Below are positions 1-11,144 of a stretch of 64,000 nucleotides of DNA, in pieces. Each line of letters opens with the position of its first letter. Positions within the stretch are counted from its first letter, which is position 1. A program made the translations under genes and the position numbers. Below the pieces are notes generated by a model that was not told the origin of the DNA, did not search any database, and was given only the letters and a program-made list of their open reading frames with translations. Origin of the DNA: Aradus depressus. Its lineage: Eukaryota > Arthropoda > Insecta > Hemiptera > Aradidae. The stretch lies in the NCBI GenBank assembly GCA_963662175.1, contig OY759224.1, positions 34,233,489 to 34,297,488 of the forward strand, read 5' to 3'.

Positions 1-290
1 AACAGGATAGAATGAACGTATCAACATGAAATTTTATTTGTGTTCCCAGAACTTCCTAAGGACAATACCTTTCAGTCGAATCGACAAAGGGGAGGAGGAA
101 TCAGGAGAGGGGTCTCAACTCAAAAACCTAATAACTGCCAATGTAATCAATATATCGCCAAAAAATATAGACTAATTCAGAAGTCCCTATGTAAATTAAC
201 TACTGATTATTAGCCCAAACGGTAGATTAGTTTTGGAGGGAGAGCGAAAACTTACTTTATTAATTCGTGCTGGGGAAGTACATAGCAAGA
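1..290 (-). mobile_element. ACTTCCCC-family repeat, terminal part
   Basis: The right edge of a dispersed repeat family, cut by the window start. The terminal motif CTGGGGAAGTAC is at 270-281. Inside it are family words such as 'taataactgcc', 'aatgtaatcaatatatc' and 'agcccaaacggtagatt'. The same order of words occurs at 49491-49665, next to the 144-bp satellite. No coding capacity is seen. The family is named here after its terminus; its class is not known to me. Confidence 0.6.
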
Positions 291-491
291 GATTCTCTGG
301 AGGGAGATAAGAAAGGCAACACACTACAGATTGAAATCTGTAAAAACCAGACCTACTACGAACACACCTTGAAGAATGGACGACTTGAGTCACATCACAA
401 TTAATATATTTCTTAACTCCATTGTCAATTGAGACAATAAAAAAGAAACAAAGAAGCCTTGTAACTAGCTTTCAGTTTTTTTATAATGTTT

Positions 492-611
492 TTTTTTTTG
501 TCATTTCATTAAGCACATTGGTTATTAACGAGGGTCACGTGGTGTGCCCTGTTACCACCCGACACAAGAATAACATTCAGTCTAACGTAAAGGAATGACG
601 TCCTTGATTTG
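492..611. repeat. 120-bp direct repeat, left copy
   Basis: Identical by eye over 120 bp to 985-1104, including eight T at its left edge. The two copies bracket a 5'-truncated LINE fragment (614-984), so they have the arrangement of a target-site duplication but are far longer than the usual 7-20 bp. Two extra bases (612-613) lie between this copy and the LINE sequence. Confidence 0.9.
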
Positions 612-613
612 TC

Positions 614-984
614 TGTCCAGCCTTCAGCCAACTAAGAAAACAGTACCTGGTAGAAGCACTAAGGAGCCCACAACCTCACAAGACCCTTTTCAACGTTACA
701 AACAACCAAAACCTCAATAATATCATACTATACAAAGTAAGGGCGCTGAAAATCTGAGGACATTGAAGTATTTAAATAAAATAACATTTCACTAGAAGTT
801 TTTTCACTATTTTTTTTTCATTTTTTAATTAAGGTCCTATTACTTTGTATTTTATTATTATTATTTTCTATTTTCATTTATTTGTACTTTTTTTAACTGA
901 ATAATGTATATATCGGGCCGAACCCTGAGCCTAAAAGATGTATTTCCTAAAGGCTAATAAAGAATTGAATTGAATTGAATAATA
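614..984 (+). mobile_element. 5'-truncated LINE 3' end (TTGAA tail family)
   Basis: Matches the last part of the element at 9737-10488: the end of the reading frame (words 'cagccttcagccaactaag', 'cagtacctggtagaagcac'), the T-rich 3' UTR and the 3' end 'ctaataaagaattgaattg'. The tail carries one more TTGAA unit than the other copy. A short piece of the ORF C-terminus remains, with a stop (ctgagga where the other copy has cagagga). It is flanked by 120-bp direct repeats. Confidence 0.85.
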
Positions 985-1104
985 TTTTTTTTGTCATTTC
1001 ATTAAGCACATTGGTTATTAACGAGGGTCACGTGGTGTGCCCTGTTACCACCCGACACAAGAATAACATTCAGTCTAACGTAAAGGAATGACGTCCTTGA
1101 TTTG
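985..1104. repeat. 120-bp direct repeat, right copy
   Basis: Right partner of 492-611, starting directly after the LINE tail. No mismatch seen by eye. The two copies diverge immediately outside the repeat (612 onward against 1105 onward). Confidence 0.9.
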
Positions 1105-1342
1105 AGACCTCTATCACAATTAAATAAACTAAAAAAATAGTTTTTATTAAAAATGGATTTCTTGCAAGTTACCAATAGGATCTTCAAATTTCCCGTGCGC
1201 CTGATTCCTAAATCAGCGATCAGCTGTTACTTAAATGTACATGTACAAAACAAGTCATATTACATTTATTTAAATATACATGAATTCGATTATTTCATTT
1301 CCTCGCTCAAAATCGTCATTTATGTTATACTTTATACTCTTA

Positions 1343-1480
1343 AAGCTGATTTTACATGCGCAGTAAGAATGCAAAGCGCAGCAGCAGCAAATGCACGCTA
1401 TTAATTCTAAAAGCACAGAAACCACAGCGTGCATTTGCTGCTGATGTACTTTTCATTTTTGCTGCTCATGTAAAGTCAAC
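1343..1480. mobile_element. Small inverted-repeat element (MITE), TTA duplication
   Basis: The two arms (1343-1405 and 1427-1480) are imperfect reverse complements sharing 'tttacatg' and 'agcagcaaatgcacgct'. TTA stands directly outside both ends (1340-1342 and 1481-1483). A 3-bp TTA duplication would fit PIF/Harbinger-type insertion; the class is inferred from this only. No ORF. Confidence 0.5.
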
Positions 1481-1654
1481 TTAAGTATTACAGTCAGTGG
1501 TTACCTCAGGGGGAGCTTCTAGAGGTCCGAGTCTCCCAAATTAATAACAAAAAGTCTGCAGCGCTAACCACGGATACTGCGGACTGTACCCCCAGGAATC
1601 TATACCCCCCACCCTCGTAGCCTAACTTTGCCCCCCCCCCCCCCCCCCCCCCCC

Positions 1655-1910
1655 TATCTGGGCATTTATCTCTACAGTTAAAACATATGTGCGTTGTCCT
1701 TCGGATGGGACGTTTAGCGGTGGTCCCGAGCCTGTACGATTTCAGGTACTCGTTAACTACCCTTTACCTAGGGTAAATAAAACTTTAGGGTAGGCAACAT
1801 TTAGAACTGCCATACGAGTTGGGCTCATATCGACAAGAGAGACAAAAGTGCGCTCTGGTAGTAGGCGATATTACGTTGTAGTTAAAGCCCGGGCATGAGT
1901 CATAACTAAC
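1655..1910 (+). mobile_element. SINE-1 copy lacking the tRNA-like head
   Basis: Body of the tRNA-derived SINE found complete at 2587-2925: 'tccttcggatgggacg', 'cccgagcctgtacgat', 'taggcgatattac', 'aaagcccgggcatgagtc'. The left part is diverged and starts after a 24-nt poly-C run (1631-1654). The region 1500-1630 before it is unassigned. Confidence 0.75.
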
Positions 1911-2586
1911 TCTACTGTTGATAGATGCAAGAAACATATGTTTTTGATATGGCCAATAAAATGAGTTATCCCCTCGGCAACGCCCTCTTGCGAGTTTGTA
2001 GGCCAGGCTTGTAGTTTGGCGCCTAGGACTATACATTATACTATGCCTAAAAATAGAATACCATATTTTATTTTATATCAGTTGTTAGAAGGTAGATAAA
2101 TTTGAAATTTTTTTCTTATTTATTTATTTTCATGAGACCTCAAAATATGAACAATTCGGCGTAATAGTCATATTTGCTTAGTGTTGCTTAGCATACATAT
2201 GCAATACGCATTTCTATAGCTTATAATCAGAGCCCGGATTTGTATGCAGTCAAAAACTGCGAAATATGCCACATATGTAGTGAAAAACCTATTATTTTCC
2301 AGCAAAAATGCTTTAAATATGCAATAAACCACCTAAAATATTCAAATATATTAATGTGCAGTAAAATAATTCCATAATTCCTGAACTGAAAAAGAAATTG
2401 GAGGAGGAAATTCTAAAAATTGAACCTAAATGACTTAAAAAAAAAAAAAAAAAAAATGTACACCAAAATATAATACAAATATTGGACGACCAAAAAACAG
2501 CAAAATTTAAACGTATATTATGAAAAAAAAAAATTAAAACATAATATAGGTACCTAGTATCTATAAAACACTTTGTTTAAAAAAGA
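1911..2586. other. AT-rich interval, nothing recognised
   Basis: Contains several A runs (2440-2456, 2523-2533) and no ORF, exon or repeat that I can assign. Confidence 0.5.
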
Positions 2587-2925
2587 GGGCGCCGGTAGCT
2601 CAGTGGTATGCGTGCTTGTCTTCTGAGCTCAAGGTCGTGGGTTCGAAACCCGACCGAGGCCCTTAGTTTATTTTATCTGGGAGGTAAAATAAACTTAAGC
2701 ACGCCGTCCTTCGGATAGGACGTTAAGCGATGGTCCCGAGCCTGTACGATGTCAGGTACTCCTTAAAGACCCCTGCCTTAAGTGAATAAAAATTTAGGGT
2801 ATGCAAAATTTAGGACTCCCACAGTAGAGTCGAGCTCATGTCCACCAGAGTGACGAAAGAGAGCTCTGGTAGTAGGCGATATGACCTTGTAGTTAAAGCC
2901 CGGGCATGAGTCATAAAACCTAACC
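2587..2925 (+). mobile_element. SINE-1, full-length copy
   Basis: Reference copy of the main SINE of the window. The tRNA-like head spans about 2587-2662 and has an A box near 'ggtagctcagtggta' and a B box at 'gggttcgaaacccg'. The body contains 'ccgtccttcggatagg', 'cctgtacgatgtcaggtac', 'actcccacagtagag' and 'aaagcccgggcatgag'. Such elements are transcribed by RNA polymerase III from the internal boxes and moved by a partner LINE; the partner here is unknown. It is not a functional tRNA gene: the RNA continues into an unrelated 3' body. Confidence 0.85.
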
Positions 2926-3483
2926 TTTTTTTAAAAACCAAAATATGAAAATCTGTAATACAAACAAAAAAAGAAGAAAACAATTAATACCGAATTGTAT
3001 TTGTTTAGTCAAAAACTTTGGTAATGTAAACACACGGCTAATCCCTCTCTGAGTCCGATACTCAGCCCCAGCCAGTTCCATGCTATAGTTGCCAGTGAGT
3101 GGACCTATTTAAGTTTTAATTTATTCCTTTTTTGGTTTTCTGGAACTTCTATTTAGACTTGCTATCTGCCAGTGTCCCCGTTCAACCTTGTCTTCGTTCG
3201 TCCGATGAGCTTCGTTCTTCTGATCTCACCGTTCTTCGGGTTCCATCATCCTTCCAAGATCATCCTTTTTGTTTGTATTTCAATTTCACTATTTTCACCA
3301 CACTGTGGTTGTCAACATAACGATATTTATCATTTTATTTTTATTTTCATCGTGAGCTCACGTTAATATTTTCAGCTATAATTACATATGTGCTATTCAA
3401 ACATTGTTCCTTACGGAACTACTATCGTTGTACGTAGTCCACAGTCGATTATATTTTTTATTATATTATTTTCAGTGATTATT
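2926..3483. other. Unassigned interval
   Basis: Short open frames at 3132-3366 have no family resemblance and no exon signals that I would trust. No repeat recognised. Confidence 0.4.
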
Positions 3484-3754
3484 ATTTAACAATATAGGTT
3501 AGGTTTTATGACTCATGCCCGGGCTTTAACTACGAGGTCATATCACCTGCTACCACTCTTTTGTCACTCTGGTGGACATGAGCCCGACTCTACTGTGGGA
3601 GTCCTAAATTTTGCCTACCCTAAATTTTTCATTCACTTAGGGTAGGGGTCTTTAACGAGTACCTGACATCGTACAGGCTCGGGACCATCGCTTAACGTCC
3701 CATCCGAAGGACGGCGTGCTTAAGTTTATTTTACCTCCCAGATTTAACAATATA
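3484..3754 (-). mobile_element. 5'-truncated SINE-1 with 13-bp target duplication
   Basis: The SINE-1 body lies reversed at 3497-3741, without the tRNA-like head. It is framed by a perfect 13-bp duplication ATTTAACAATATA at 3484-3496 and 3742-3754. This fixes both ends of the insertion and shows target-primed retroposition with 5' truncation. Confidence 0.85.
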
Positions 3755-3933
3755 TATTTATAAATACACCTTTTTTTTTTTTAAAGAATTGATAGTCTGT
3801 TTGTTTTTATTATGTAGGTGTGTCGAATAATATATAATAATTATTTACCCAATCTTTTTGACATATTTTGATAAGAATTTATTTTTAAACAAGTTAATTT
3901 TTAATTTTATTTTGATTAACAAGATTTATTATT

Positions 3934-4429
3934 TTTTGAGTCATTGAATATACATACATATTTATTTTGAGTCATTGAATATACATACATATTTATTTTG
4001 AGTCATTGAATATACATACATATTTATTTTGAGTCATTGAATATACATACATATTTATTTTGAGTCATTGAATATACATACATATTTATTTTGAGTCATT
4101 GAATATACATACATATTTATTTTGAGTCATTGAATATACATACATATTTATTTTGAGTCATTGAATATACATACATATTTATTTTGAGTCATTGAATATA
4201 CATACATATTTATTTTGAGTCATTGAATATACATACATATTTATTTTGAGTCATTGAATATACATACATATTTATTTTGAGTCATTGAATATACATACAT
4301 ATTTATTTTGAGTCATTGAATATACATACATATTTATTTTGAGTCATTGAATATACATACATATTTATTTTGAGTCATTGAATATACATACATATTTATT
4401 TTGAGTCATTGAATATACATACATATTTA
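3934..4429. repeat. Minisatellite, 16 units of 31 bp
   Basis: The unit begins ttttgagtcattgaat and continues with tacatacatattta. Exactly 496 bp = 16 x 31. No variant base seen by eye, so the array is very young or strongly homogenised. AT-rich flanks on both sides. Confidence 0.95.
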
Positions 4430-4959
4430 TTTTCTTATAATATATTATATTTATTATGTTATTATTTTGGTCCCCTTTATTTTTGTTCTCCGTTTCCCTA
4501 TCATGTGCTTGTCCAATAATTAGGAAGCTCCGGCGAAATTAAATTTTTTTTTTGAGGATTTCCCTACTCAAAAGGAACAGGGAGCCTTGAATTAACCAAT
4601 ATTAAAAAAAAAGAAAAAAGAAACATAACTAAAACCTTAAATAGTTTTTAAAAAAAAAACTTTCCCCGGTGACGCTGCGCTGATTAAAAATGTGGAGAAA
4701 ATGTAGGGATGGGTATCGATAACCGATTAATCGAAATAATCTATGTTTTGGTAAAATAATCGGCGGTTTTTCAATCGATGTCATCTAGGTTTGATTAATC
4801 GGATAATCGATGATTATTAACGTTACGTTAACGTTAATGTTCAGTATGTACATATTTGTCAATATAATAAATGTTATCAACAAAATACATACGTGTTTTA
4901 TTCCTTCGCTCACCTAAAAACTTTTTTTTTTATGCTTTAATTTATATATATTTTCTCAT
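4430..4959. other. Unassigned AT-rich interval with ATCGAT/GATTAATCG words
   Basis: At 4705-4830 several short inverted words (gggtatcgataac, gattaatcg, aatcgatgatta) resemble the subterminal region of some hAT-type elements. No partner end was found, so no element is called. Confidence 0.3.
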
Positions 4960-5044
4960 TAATTGATAATTTCCGTTATCCGGCGTTTTCTGTTATCCGG
5001 CGTCACGTCGGTCCCGGCAACGCCGGATAAGGGAGAGTCTACTG
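4960..5044 (-). mobile_element. Terminal fragment of a pogo/Tigger-like DNA transposon
   Basis: Read on the minus strand it begins CAGTAGACTCTCCCTTATCC and continues with repeated 'ttatccggcg' words, the style of pogo/Tigger (Tc1/mariner) termini. TA (5045-5046) follows the end, as expected for a TA target. The other end and any transposase are absent. Confidence 0.55.
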
Positions 5045-5046
5045 TA

Positions 5047-5560
5047 CTTCGTATGGCTGTGGAAGTAAAAAAAAAATAAAAGAAACCCTCGTGAAAGATA
5101 AGAAGATAGGCTAGTTTCTAGTGTTGCGGCTCGGCTTTCACCCCGATTTTCACCCACCCCTGCAAACCGGTTTTAACAATCGACCTAGCTTTGCTAGACT
5201 ATGGGAGGGGGCAACAAGAAGAACAACGGTTATATGTTGGTAGACCTGCAACAGCAAGAGAAGTTGTACTCAATGCAAGTTTCTATGAGCCAATAAATGA
5301 CTTCATAGATGTAAATAATTTCTCAAGTTTTAGGTTAATAGAGAAAGAGGAGTATTAGCACATATCCGGGATATTTGGAGCGGATTTGTATAAGAAATCA
5401 GCTGTCGTCAAGGTCAATACGATAAGTTGGCTGATGGACAGTTCTGGAGAGGGGTTTACACTGTACAACTACCGAATGGAAGAGGTTTTATTGTTTGGGA
5501 TCTGACATAACAGAACCGAGGCAGACTATGGAAGGTGAAAATGGTCAAACCATATTGAGG
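5047..5560. other. Degenerate coding-like sequence, unrecognised
   Basis: 5150-5560 has base composition like old coding sequence, and short runs translate well (for example around 5410-5500, +), but stops and frame changes interrupt it. Probably a dead transposon ORF. I could not assign a family. Confidence 0.3.
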
Positions 5561-7262
5561 GGACCTTGAAACGTAAAAATCCGTTGAAACTCGATCTCGG
5601 ATTTTCGCACGATTTCAATACTTCCTTATATAGGTATAAGAAAGTAAAAACGAATTAATCACTACTTTTCACTCCCCCTTCACTGTTCGAACAAAAAAAA
5701 AAATCCGTTTGTAACGCTACTTCCGTCAGATATTTTCAAAATAAATGATTGGTCGAGAGATACCGGATGTATCATGTGATGTTAATATTAATTACTTTTT
5801 TTTTAAATTCAAAAAACAAGAACATTTATTTTTATTTAGAAAGAAAATTTATTATAATTTATTAATAAAATCAATAATTAATTTAAAATATTTGATTATT
5901 ATTTATAAAATTTTAATTTAAACATTAAAACAATTTTGGTAACACATACAAAATTTAGCTTTATTTATCGATTCTGAATGAATAATCGACCAGTTTGATC
6001 TTTTATCGATTTTTGTATAAATCTATTTTAAGCTAAAATACGGTAAATACTGTAGTTTAACCTTAAAAATTTGAATTAAAATTGATAGATACAAACAAAA
6101 AATATATGAAATATAATCAGCGCGCATCATTGACCTAGTGAACTTAAAATCATAGGGGCTCTTAAATCCTCATACTAAATTTTGTGTCGATAAATTCATT
6201 TTATCGGCACTTATTAAAGTAATAAAAAAGCTGAAAATTAATAGGTGTTGTCCTTACAGGGCTTCGAACTCACACATAATATTTCGTTTCGATGCATTCA
6301 TTACAACGGCTCTTATTAGAGTTTTTGTGAGAAGCCTTCTCCCTAATCTCCCCCTTCCCTTTGGTCCATTTGGCTGAAGATCAATAGGTGTCGTCCTTTG
6401 TGGGATCTGGATACACATATAAAATTTCTTGTAGATACATTTATTCTATCGGGAGTTATCGTGTTCACAAACAGATAGATATTTTGAAGCCTGGAGGCCG
6501 GAAAACATAAACTCCCATTGAAAACTTCGCATCGAATTTCTTACTGATTACAATGACTTCCCCTAAACTCCGTACACCTGGGGAAGTAAAATATGCGCAA
6601 ACCCGGTTGTTAAAACCTAAGGAACCTGCACCATATTGTCATGAAACATGCGCTGCCTGCCCACCAATTTAGGGGGTCGTTCAAATTGTTATGTTTTTAG
6701 ATACATATTTGTGTGAGAAGCCAGCCCGGGAGACGGATATAAGTCCTCAACTGGTCCGGTAGCCACTCACCCTGACAATGAGTTCACTAATCCCTCACCC
6801 CTAACGTGAAGTTGCTTCTATGACAGCTGCTCCCCCCCTATTTTGCTGCCATAGAACTGGAGGCCCCTGTTGATATATATTCATTCTATTAGGAACTCCC
6901 AGACACAAAGACAGATAGAAATTTGTTCACTCCACAAAGTATAGGGGAAGTTATGTAATCGGTTTTGAAATTCGAAGATAGAACGAGTGTATTAACACGA
7001 AATTTTATATGAATATCCAGACGACGCCTACTGATTTTCAGTCAAATCGGTCAGAGGGAATGAGGAGACTACAGTGACAATATTTCAAAACCCCAGTAGG
7101 ACAACATCTATTAATGTTTCGCGGAATTGGCTCAAAGGAAAGGCGGGTTCAGAGGGGGCTCAACTGAAAAACCCCAATAACTGGTAATAAATGTATCGAT
7201 ATGAAATTTTATATTTAAATTCAAACCCCCATGACCATATGGTTGCATGCGAGACAAAATTT
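5560..7262. mobile_element. ACTTCCCC-family monomers, degenerate cluster
   Basis: At least five diverged monomers recur here with the words 'tcgatacattcat', 'tatcgg(g/c)agttat', 'ataggtgtcgtcct' and 'acttcccctaaac', in both orientations. A terminal CTGGGGAAGTAA lies at about 6579-6590. These are the same monomers that are expanded as the 144-bp satellite at 43.1-49.5 kb. No ORF. Confidence 0.6.
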
Positions 7263-7272
7263 AGTAGGTTAA

Positions 7273-7446
7273 ATTAGGTTTTATGACTCATGCTCGGGCT
7301 TTAACTACGAGGTCATATCGCCTACTACCAGAGCGCTCTTTTGTTACTCTGGTGAACGTGAGCCCGACTCTACTGCGGGTTTTGCCTACCTTTAAGTTTT
7401 ATTGAGGCGATCTTGTGTCAGTAAGCAAGGACTGAGCTACCGCCTC
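7273..7446 (-). mobile_element. SINE-1 copy with internal deletion
   Basis: The 3' body ('atgactcatgctcgggc', 'catatcgcctactaccag') is joined at about 7400 to a remnant of the tRNA-like head ('aaggactgagctaccgcc'), leaving out about 150 bp of body. Confidence 0.7.
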
Positions 7447-7564
7447 CTTCTTGCCTATGGTGGAGTATCAAATATCTTCGAACTCTTTTTTTTTGAACTC
7501 ACAGTTATGTCAACAGATGTAATAGTTATTTTAGGTTAGCAGTAACGGATGGTAGTTGTTACAA

Positions 7565-8771
7565 CAGGGGCGTGCCGAGGATTTTATTTCGGGGCGATAA
7601 CATAATAGGTAGGTACCTATATGTATGTACACATTAGGGTGGCCCTTATTTTGAAAAAGTTTAAATTTCTCAGACCTCCACCCGGAATTTTGTTTTGAAT
7701 GTTGTAAAAATGACCCCTGAATTTTATCAGATTTTTTTGACCATATTAACCCGTGCCTGTAAGGTGTAAACGTTTAACATTGAGTTTAAATGGGGATTTT
7801 GCAATTCGAGAGACATTAGAGCGTAACTTTTGATGCCTCGAATGGATTGTTCTGAAATTTCGTATTCTTACGTTTTGGGGGTCGCTGAATTCAATTTTGA
7901 TGTCAAAAATCAAGTTTTGATATTAAAATTGCTACCCCTAAATCATATATAATCACATCATTGAAAAATGTATTCATTAAATTGTATATAAATTTGAATT
8001 ATTGACAGTTTTTGACATCAAATTTGAAATCAGCGACCTCTAAAACCTATAAAATCGGATAGATATAATTTTTTGAGAAAATTGTTTATTAGTTTTAAAT
8101 TAATGACAGTTTTTTGACAAGTGTAACTGTCAAAACTTGATTTTTGACATCAAATTTGAATTCAGCGACCCCCAAAACGTTAGACAATCCATTCGAGGCA
8201 TCAAAATTTACGCTCTAAAGCCTCTCGAATCGAAAAATTCAGGGGTAATTTTTTCAACATTCTAAACAAAATTCCGGGTGGAGGTCTTAGAAATTTAAAC
8301 TTTTTCAAAATAAGGGCCATCCTAATGTGTACATATGTACGTAGTTATTTGTTTTAGGGTCATTACAAAATTAATTCAAGTCTTCTAGCTTTTCATTGTG
8401 AAAGCTTGTTTAAAACTGTTTCAGGGTCTAGATGAATGTCTCTGTGTATTGACATCAGAGCTAATCCATTCAATCTCTCTTGGCTAGTAGGTACTATTTA
8501 CTACATAGAAATTTTACAATTTTCAAAAACCTGCGAATTGTCACATTGTTTTAGGCTTGAAATAAAATATTTTCGGACAGCGTTCTCCGCCCAAGGTCAA
8601 GCTTCACCAGGGATCCGCACGGCCTCTAGTAGGAAAATGTTTTATGTCAATAAATTATTCCATGCAAGTAAAAATAGTTTTACTATTATTTACTAAAAGA
8701 ACAATTTTTTTTTTAAATTTCGGGGGGATTGATCCCCCCCCCCCCCCCCCCCTCCCATAGGTATGCCCCTG
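7565..8771. mobile_element. hAT-like non-autonomous element
   Basis: The ends are CAGGGGCGTGCC (7565-7576) and, on the other strand, CAGGGGCATACC (8760-8771), with G/C runs inside the right end, as in many hAT elements. Flanks tgttacaa and gttaccaa could be a decayed 8-bp duplication. The interior holds a separate foldback element (7627-8337) and short frames without a recognisable transposase. Confidence 0.5.
7627..8337. mobile_element. Foldback element nested in the hAT-like element
   Basis: Almost the whole element is an inverted repeat. Arm words include 'gtacacattaggg', 'cccttattttgaaaaagt', 'cctccacccggaatttt', 'gatgcctcgaatggattg' and 'gggggtcgctgaattcaa'; the reverse complements return at 8010-8337. 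The loop is near 7960-8010. No ORF. Confidence 0.75.
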
Positions 8772-9063
8772 GTTACCAAATAAATAACAGTTTTGCTTCT
8801 CACTAAGACGAGGGCTGAGTGCAGGAGCAGCTGTCAGCTGTCGGAGGGGGACTGTGGTATCAGGGTCGCCAACCTTACAATATTAAATGATAGAATGAGC
8901 CCTGAAAGAGTTAAAAAATGTCCTTTTGTGATGTATGTCTGGATCGTCTGGACCAGCAAATAGAGGAACCCATTTTGATGAAACACAAATAAATTGTATT
9001 CTTTGAAATTTAAAGTATTGTTAAATAAATCAGAATTAAATTGACAGCTAGATGCCACGTTTT

Positions 9064-9285
9064 GGGGGCCATGGTGGCCGTGCGGGCTAGAGCGTAGGGC
9101 TCTGGTCGCATGGTCTCACCACGGTTTGCGGGTTCGAATCCCGCCCGGGAGTGAGTTTTATTTCCTAGATAGAGCTCCCTCCCGGGGCCATGGATGTCGT
9201 AAATAACTAGGTGTGCAATTCATTGTGCTGTTCGCAAAAACTGAGCTGAGTCAGGCATATCTGTATAAAAAACTCAGTTAATGTT
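9064..9285 (+). mobile_element. SINE-2 (class II tRNA-like head)
   Basis: The head 'ggccatggtggccgtgcggg' with B box 'cgggttcgaatcccgcc' and an extra-arm-length spacing resembles a Leu/Ser-type tRNA. The body has 'ccctcccggggccatggatg'. Related copies: 50095-50260 and, reversed, 50370-50564. Not a tRNA gene: no proper acceptor stem is seen. Confidence 0.7.
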
Positions 9286-9721
9286 TTAAAAATTATCAGT
9301 AACTTCTCACCTTGTATGTTCTTTCTGAATATATTAATACTTTAAATAGATTTCAATTGAACTCAATGCATTTTTTCTAGCCTTTTTGTAGACAACAGCT
9401 GTGAATATTTTTATCGAAAAAAAGTCGAAGTTTGTACGTTGGAACACTGAAAAAAACGGCTCAAAAAAAGTGGTGTCCGATGGTAAACCGAAAAGGGCTT
9501 CGCCCGGATTTTTACATTTGAAATTGAAAAATTCTATTTTGCGAGAGAATTTTGTCTCTCAATTGATTTCAATGGGGATTTCGTTTTTCGGTGATTATTC
9601 CTCCGTGGTATGTTCGATTTCATATTTTTTTTAGTACTAAACCAACGTCACCTTGTCCACTACCATCGTGGCAAATTTCAACGTGATCAGTAAAGGGGTT
9701 TAGGAGGAGTACGAGTACAAC
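9286..9721. other. Interval with a decayed transposon-type 3' motif
   Basis: 'gtttaggaggagtacgagta' near 9700 resembles 3' regions of dispersed arthropod repeats. Nothing else recognised; the 9401-9634 open frame has no family resemblance. Confidence 0.3.
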
Positions 9722-10503
9722 GAAATACATGAGTCGATAACTGGGTGACTCAACTTCGGAATATCCTAACCTCTGTAGGCTATTCATGGTTATGGGATAC
9801 TCAGGACCCTGATCTTATGAGCAGGCATAAGAAAAAGATTGTGAGTCGATTTGAAGAAAGGAGCCGCGATAGAGACATCCAGCACATCCTCGAATCTAAC
9901 TATAACCTCACATACAAGGATATTTACGGCTACAACGTCTACTTAAAGCTGAGGACGAACATCGAGAGGACGGGGGTGTTGGCTCAGATACGGCTGTGTA
10001 GAGAAAGCCTGGCTAGAGTGACGGTGGGAGGAGTGACCTACCTCTTCAACAGGGAAGACAGCTGTAGTGTCTGCAACGAAGACCGACCGGACGACATCCA
10101 CCATTTCTTCATGGAGTGTCCAGCCTTCAGCCAACTAAGAAAACAGTACCTGGTAGAAGCACTAAAGAGCCCGCAACCTCACAAGACCCTTTTCAACATT
10201 ACAAACAACCAAAACCTCAATAATATCATACTATACATAGTAAGGGCGCTGAAAATCAGAGGACATTGAAGTATTTAAATAAAATAACATTTCACTAGAA
10301 GTTTTTTCACTATTTTTTTTTTTTTTTTCATTTGTTAATTAAGGTTTCTATTACTTTGTATTTTATTATTATTATTATTATTTTATATTTTCATTTATTT
10401 GTACTTTTTTTTACTGAATAATGTATATATCGGGCCGAACCCTGAGCCTAAAAGATATATTTCCTAAAGGCTAATAAAGAATTGAATTGAAATACATGAG
10501 TCG
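9722..10503 (+). mobile_element. 5'-truncated LINE with 15-bp target duplication
   Basis: Element 9737-10488, bounded by a perfect duplication GAAATACATGAGTCG (9722-9736 and 10489-10503). The 3' end is 'ctaataaagaattgaattg', a short TTGAA tail. It contains the C-terminal part of the second ORF (9745-10269) and a T-rich 3' UTR. The shorter copy at 614-984 belongs to the same family. Confidence 0.9.
9745..10269 (+). pseudogene. LINE ORF2 C-terminal region (post-RT Zn-knuckle)
   Basis: 174-residue open remnant. From about residue 108 it carries C-x2-C-x8-D-x3-H-x4-C spacing (CSVCNEDRP..DDIHHFFMEC), a Cys/His knuckle typical of the region after the reverse transcriptase in several non-LTR clades. 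The same kind of motif is in the LINE at 32744-35810. Endonuclease and RT domains are missing by 5' truncation, so the product cannot support transposition. The first ATG is incidental; the true frame enters from the truncated end at 9737. Confidence 0.75.
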
Positions 10504-10689
10504 CCTAAGAAAGAGCTTCGTAAACTCAGCTCAACTAGATAACACAGTGACATGGCCAATATTCATCGTACATAAAGCAAAAAAAAAAAAAAAAAAAATG
10601 GAGATGGCACGTCAAGTGCATAGTGAATAAATGTTTGTTAATATCTCAAGCATAACCACCAAATCCATTTGGATGAAACGTAAATAAGA

Positions 10690-10985
10690 AAAGTGGTCGG
10701 TGAATCACCGATTTTGTACTTCCCCAGCTCAAACTAACCAATACATTCATTACATCCTCAGTTAATAATTACAATTTTTGTGTTAAGGGACCCCCCTAAT
10801 CGGGTAAAATGTCATATCGATACACTAATTCTATCGAGAGTAATCGTGGTCAGACAAATATATATATTTTTTTCATTTTAGGAATCAGGAGGTTGGAAAA
10901 CATTCCGTTGAAAACTTCGTATCGATTTGTTGGTCGATTACATACTTCCCCTATATTTCGTATTGCTGGTGAAGTAATAGTCATA
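10690..10985 (+). mobile_element. ACTTCCCC-family element, short copy
   Basis: Starts with 'gtgaatcaccgattttgta' and 'cttccccagc' and ends with 'gctggtgaagtaat', which is nearly the reverse complement of the start. About two degenerate monomers lie inside. No ORF of note. Confidence 0.6.
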
Positions 10986-11144
10986 AATAGTTTTCAAAAT
11001 ATTCATATTTACACAAAAAAGAAATTCCTTTTATACTAATCAAAATGGTAATTATATATTTTTTATTCCTTATCAAATTGCGGTTCTTATCATATAAAGG
11101 TCCATTTGTTCATTGATAACAAACCATTAAAGGGTCAGAGGTAG

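Noticed and set aside
2587..2662. Functional tRNA gene
   Set aside because: The A and B boxes are there, but the segment continues into a conserved non-tRNA body repeated about ten times in the window. It is a SINE head.
3934..4429. CRISPR-like array
   Set aside because: Repeats are contiguous with no unique spacers, and the DNA is eukaryotic.
9064..9150. Functional Leu/Ser tRNA gene
   Set aside because: Same head occurs at 50095 and 50370 with a shared downstream body; no matching acceptor stem.
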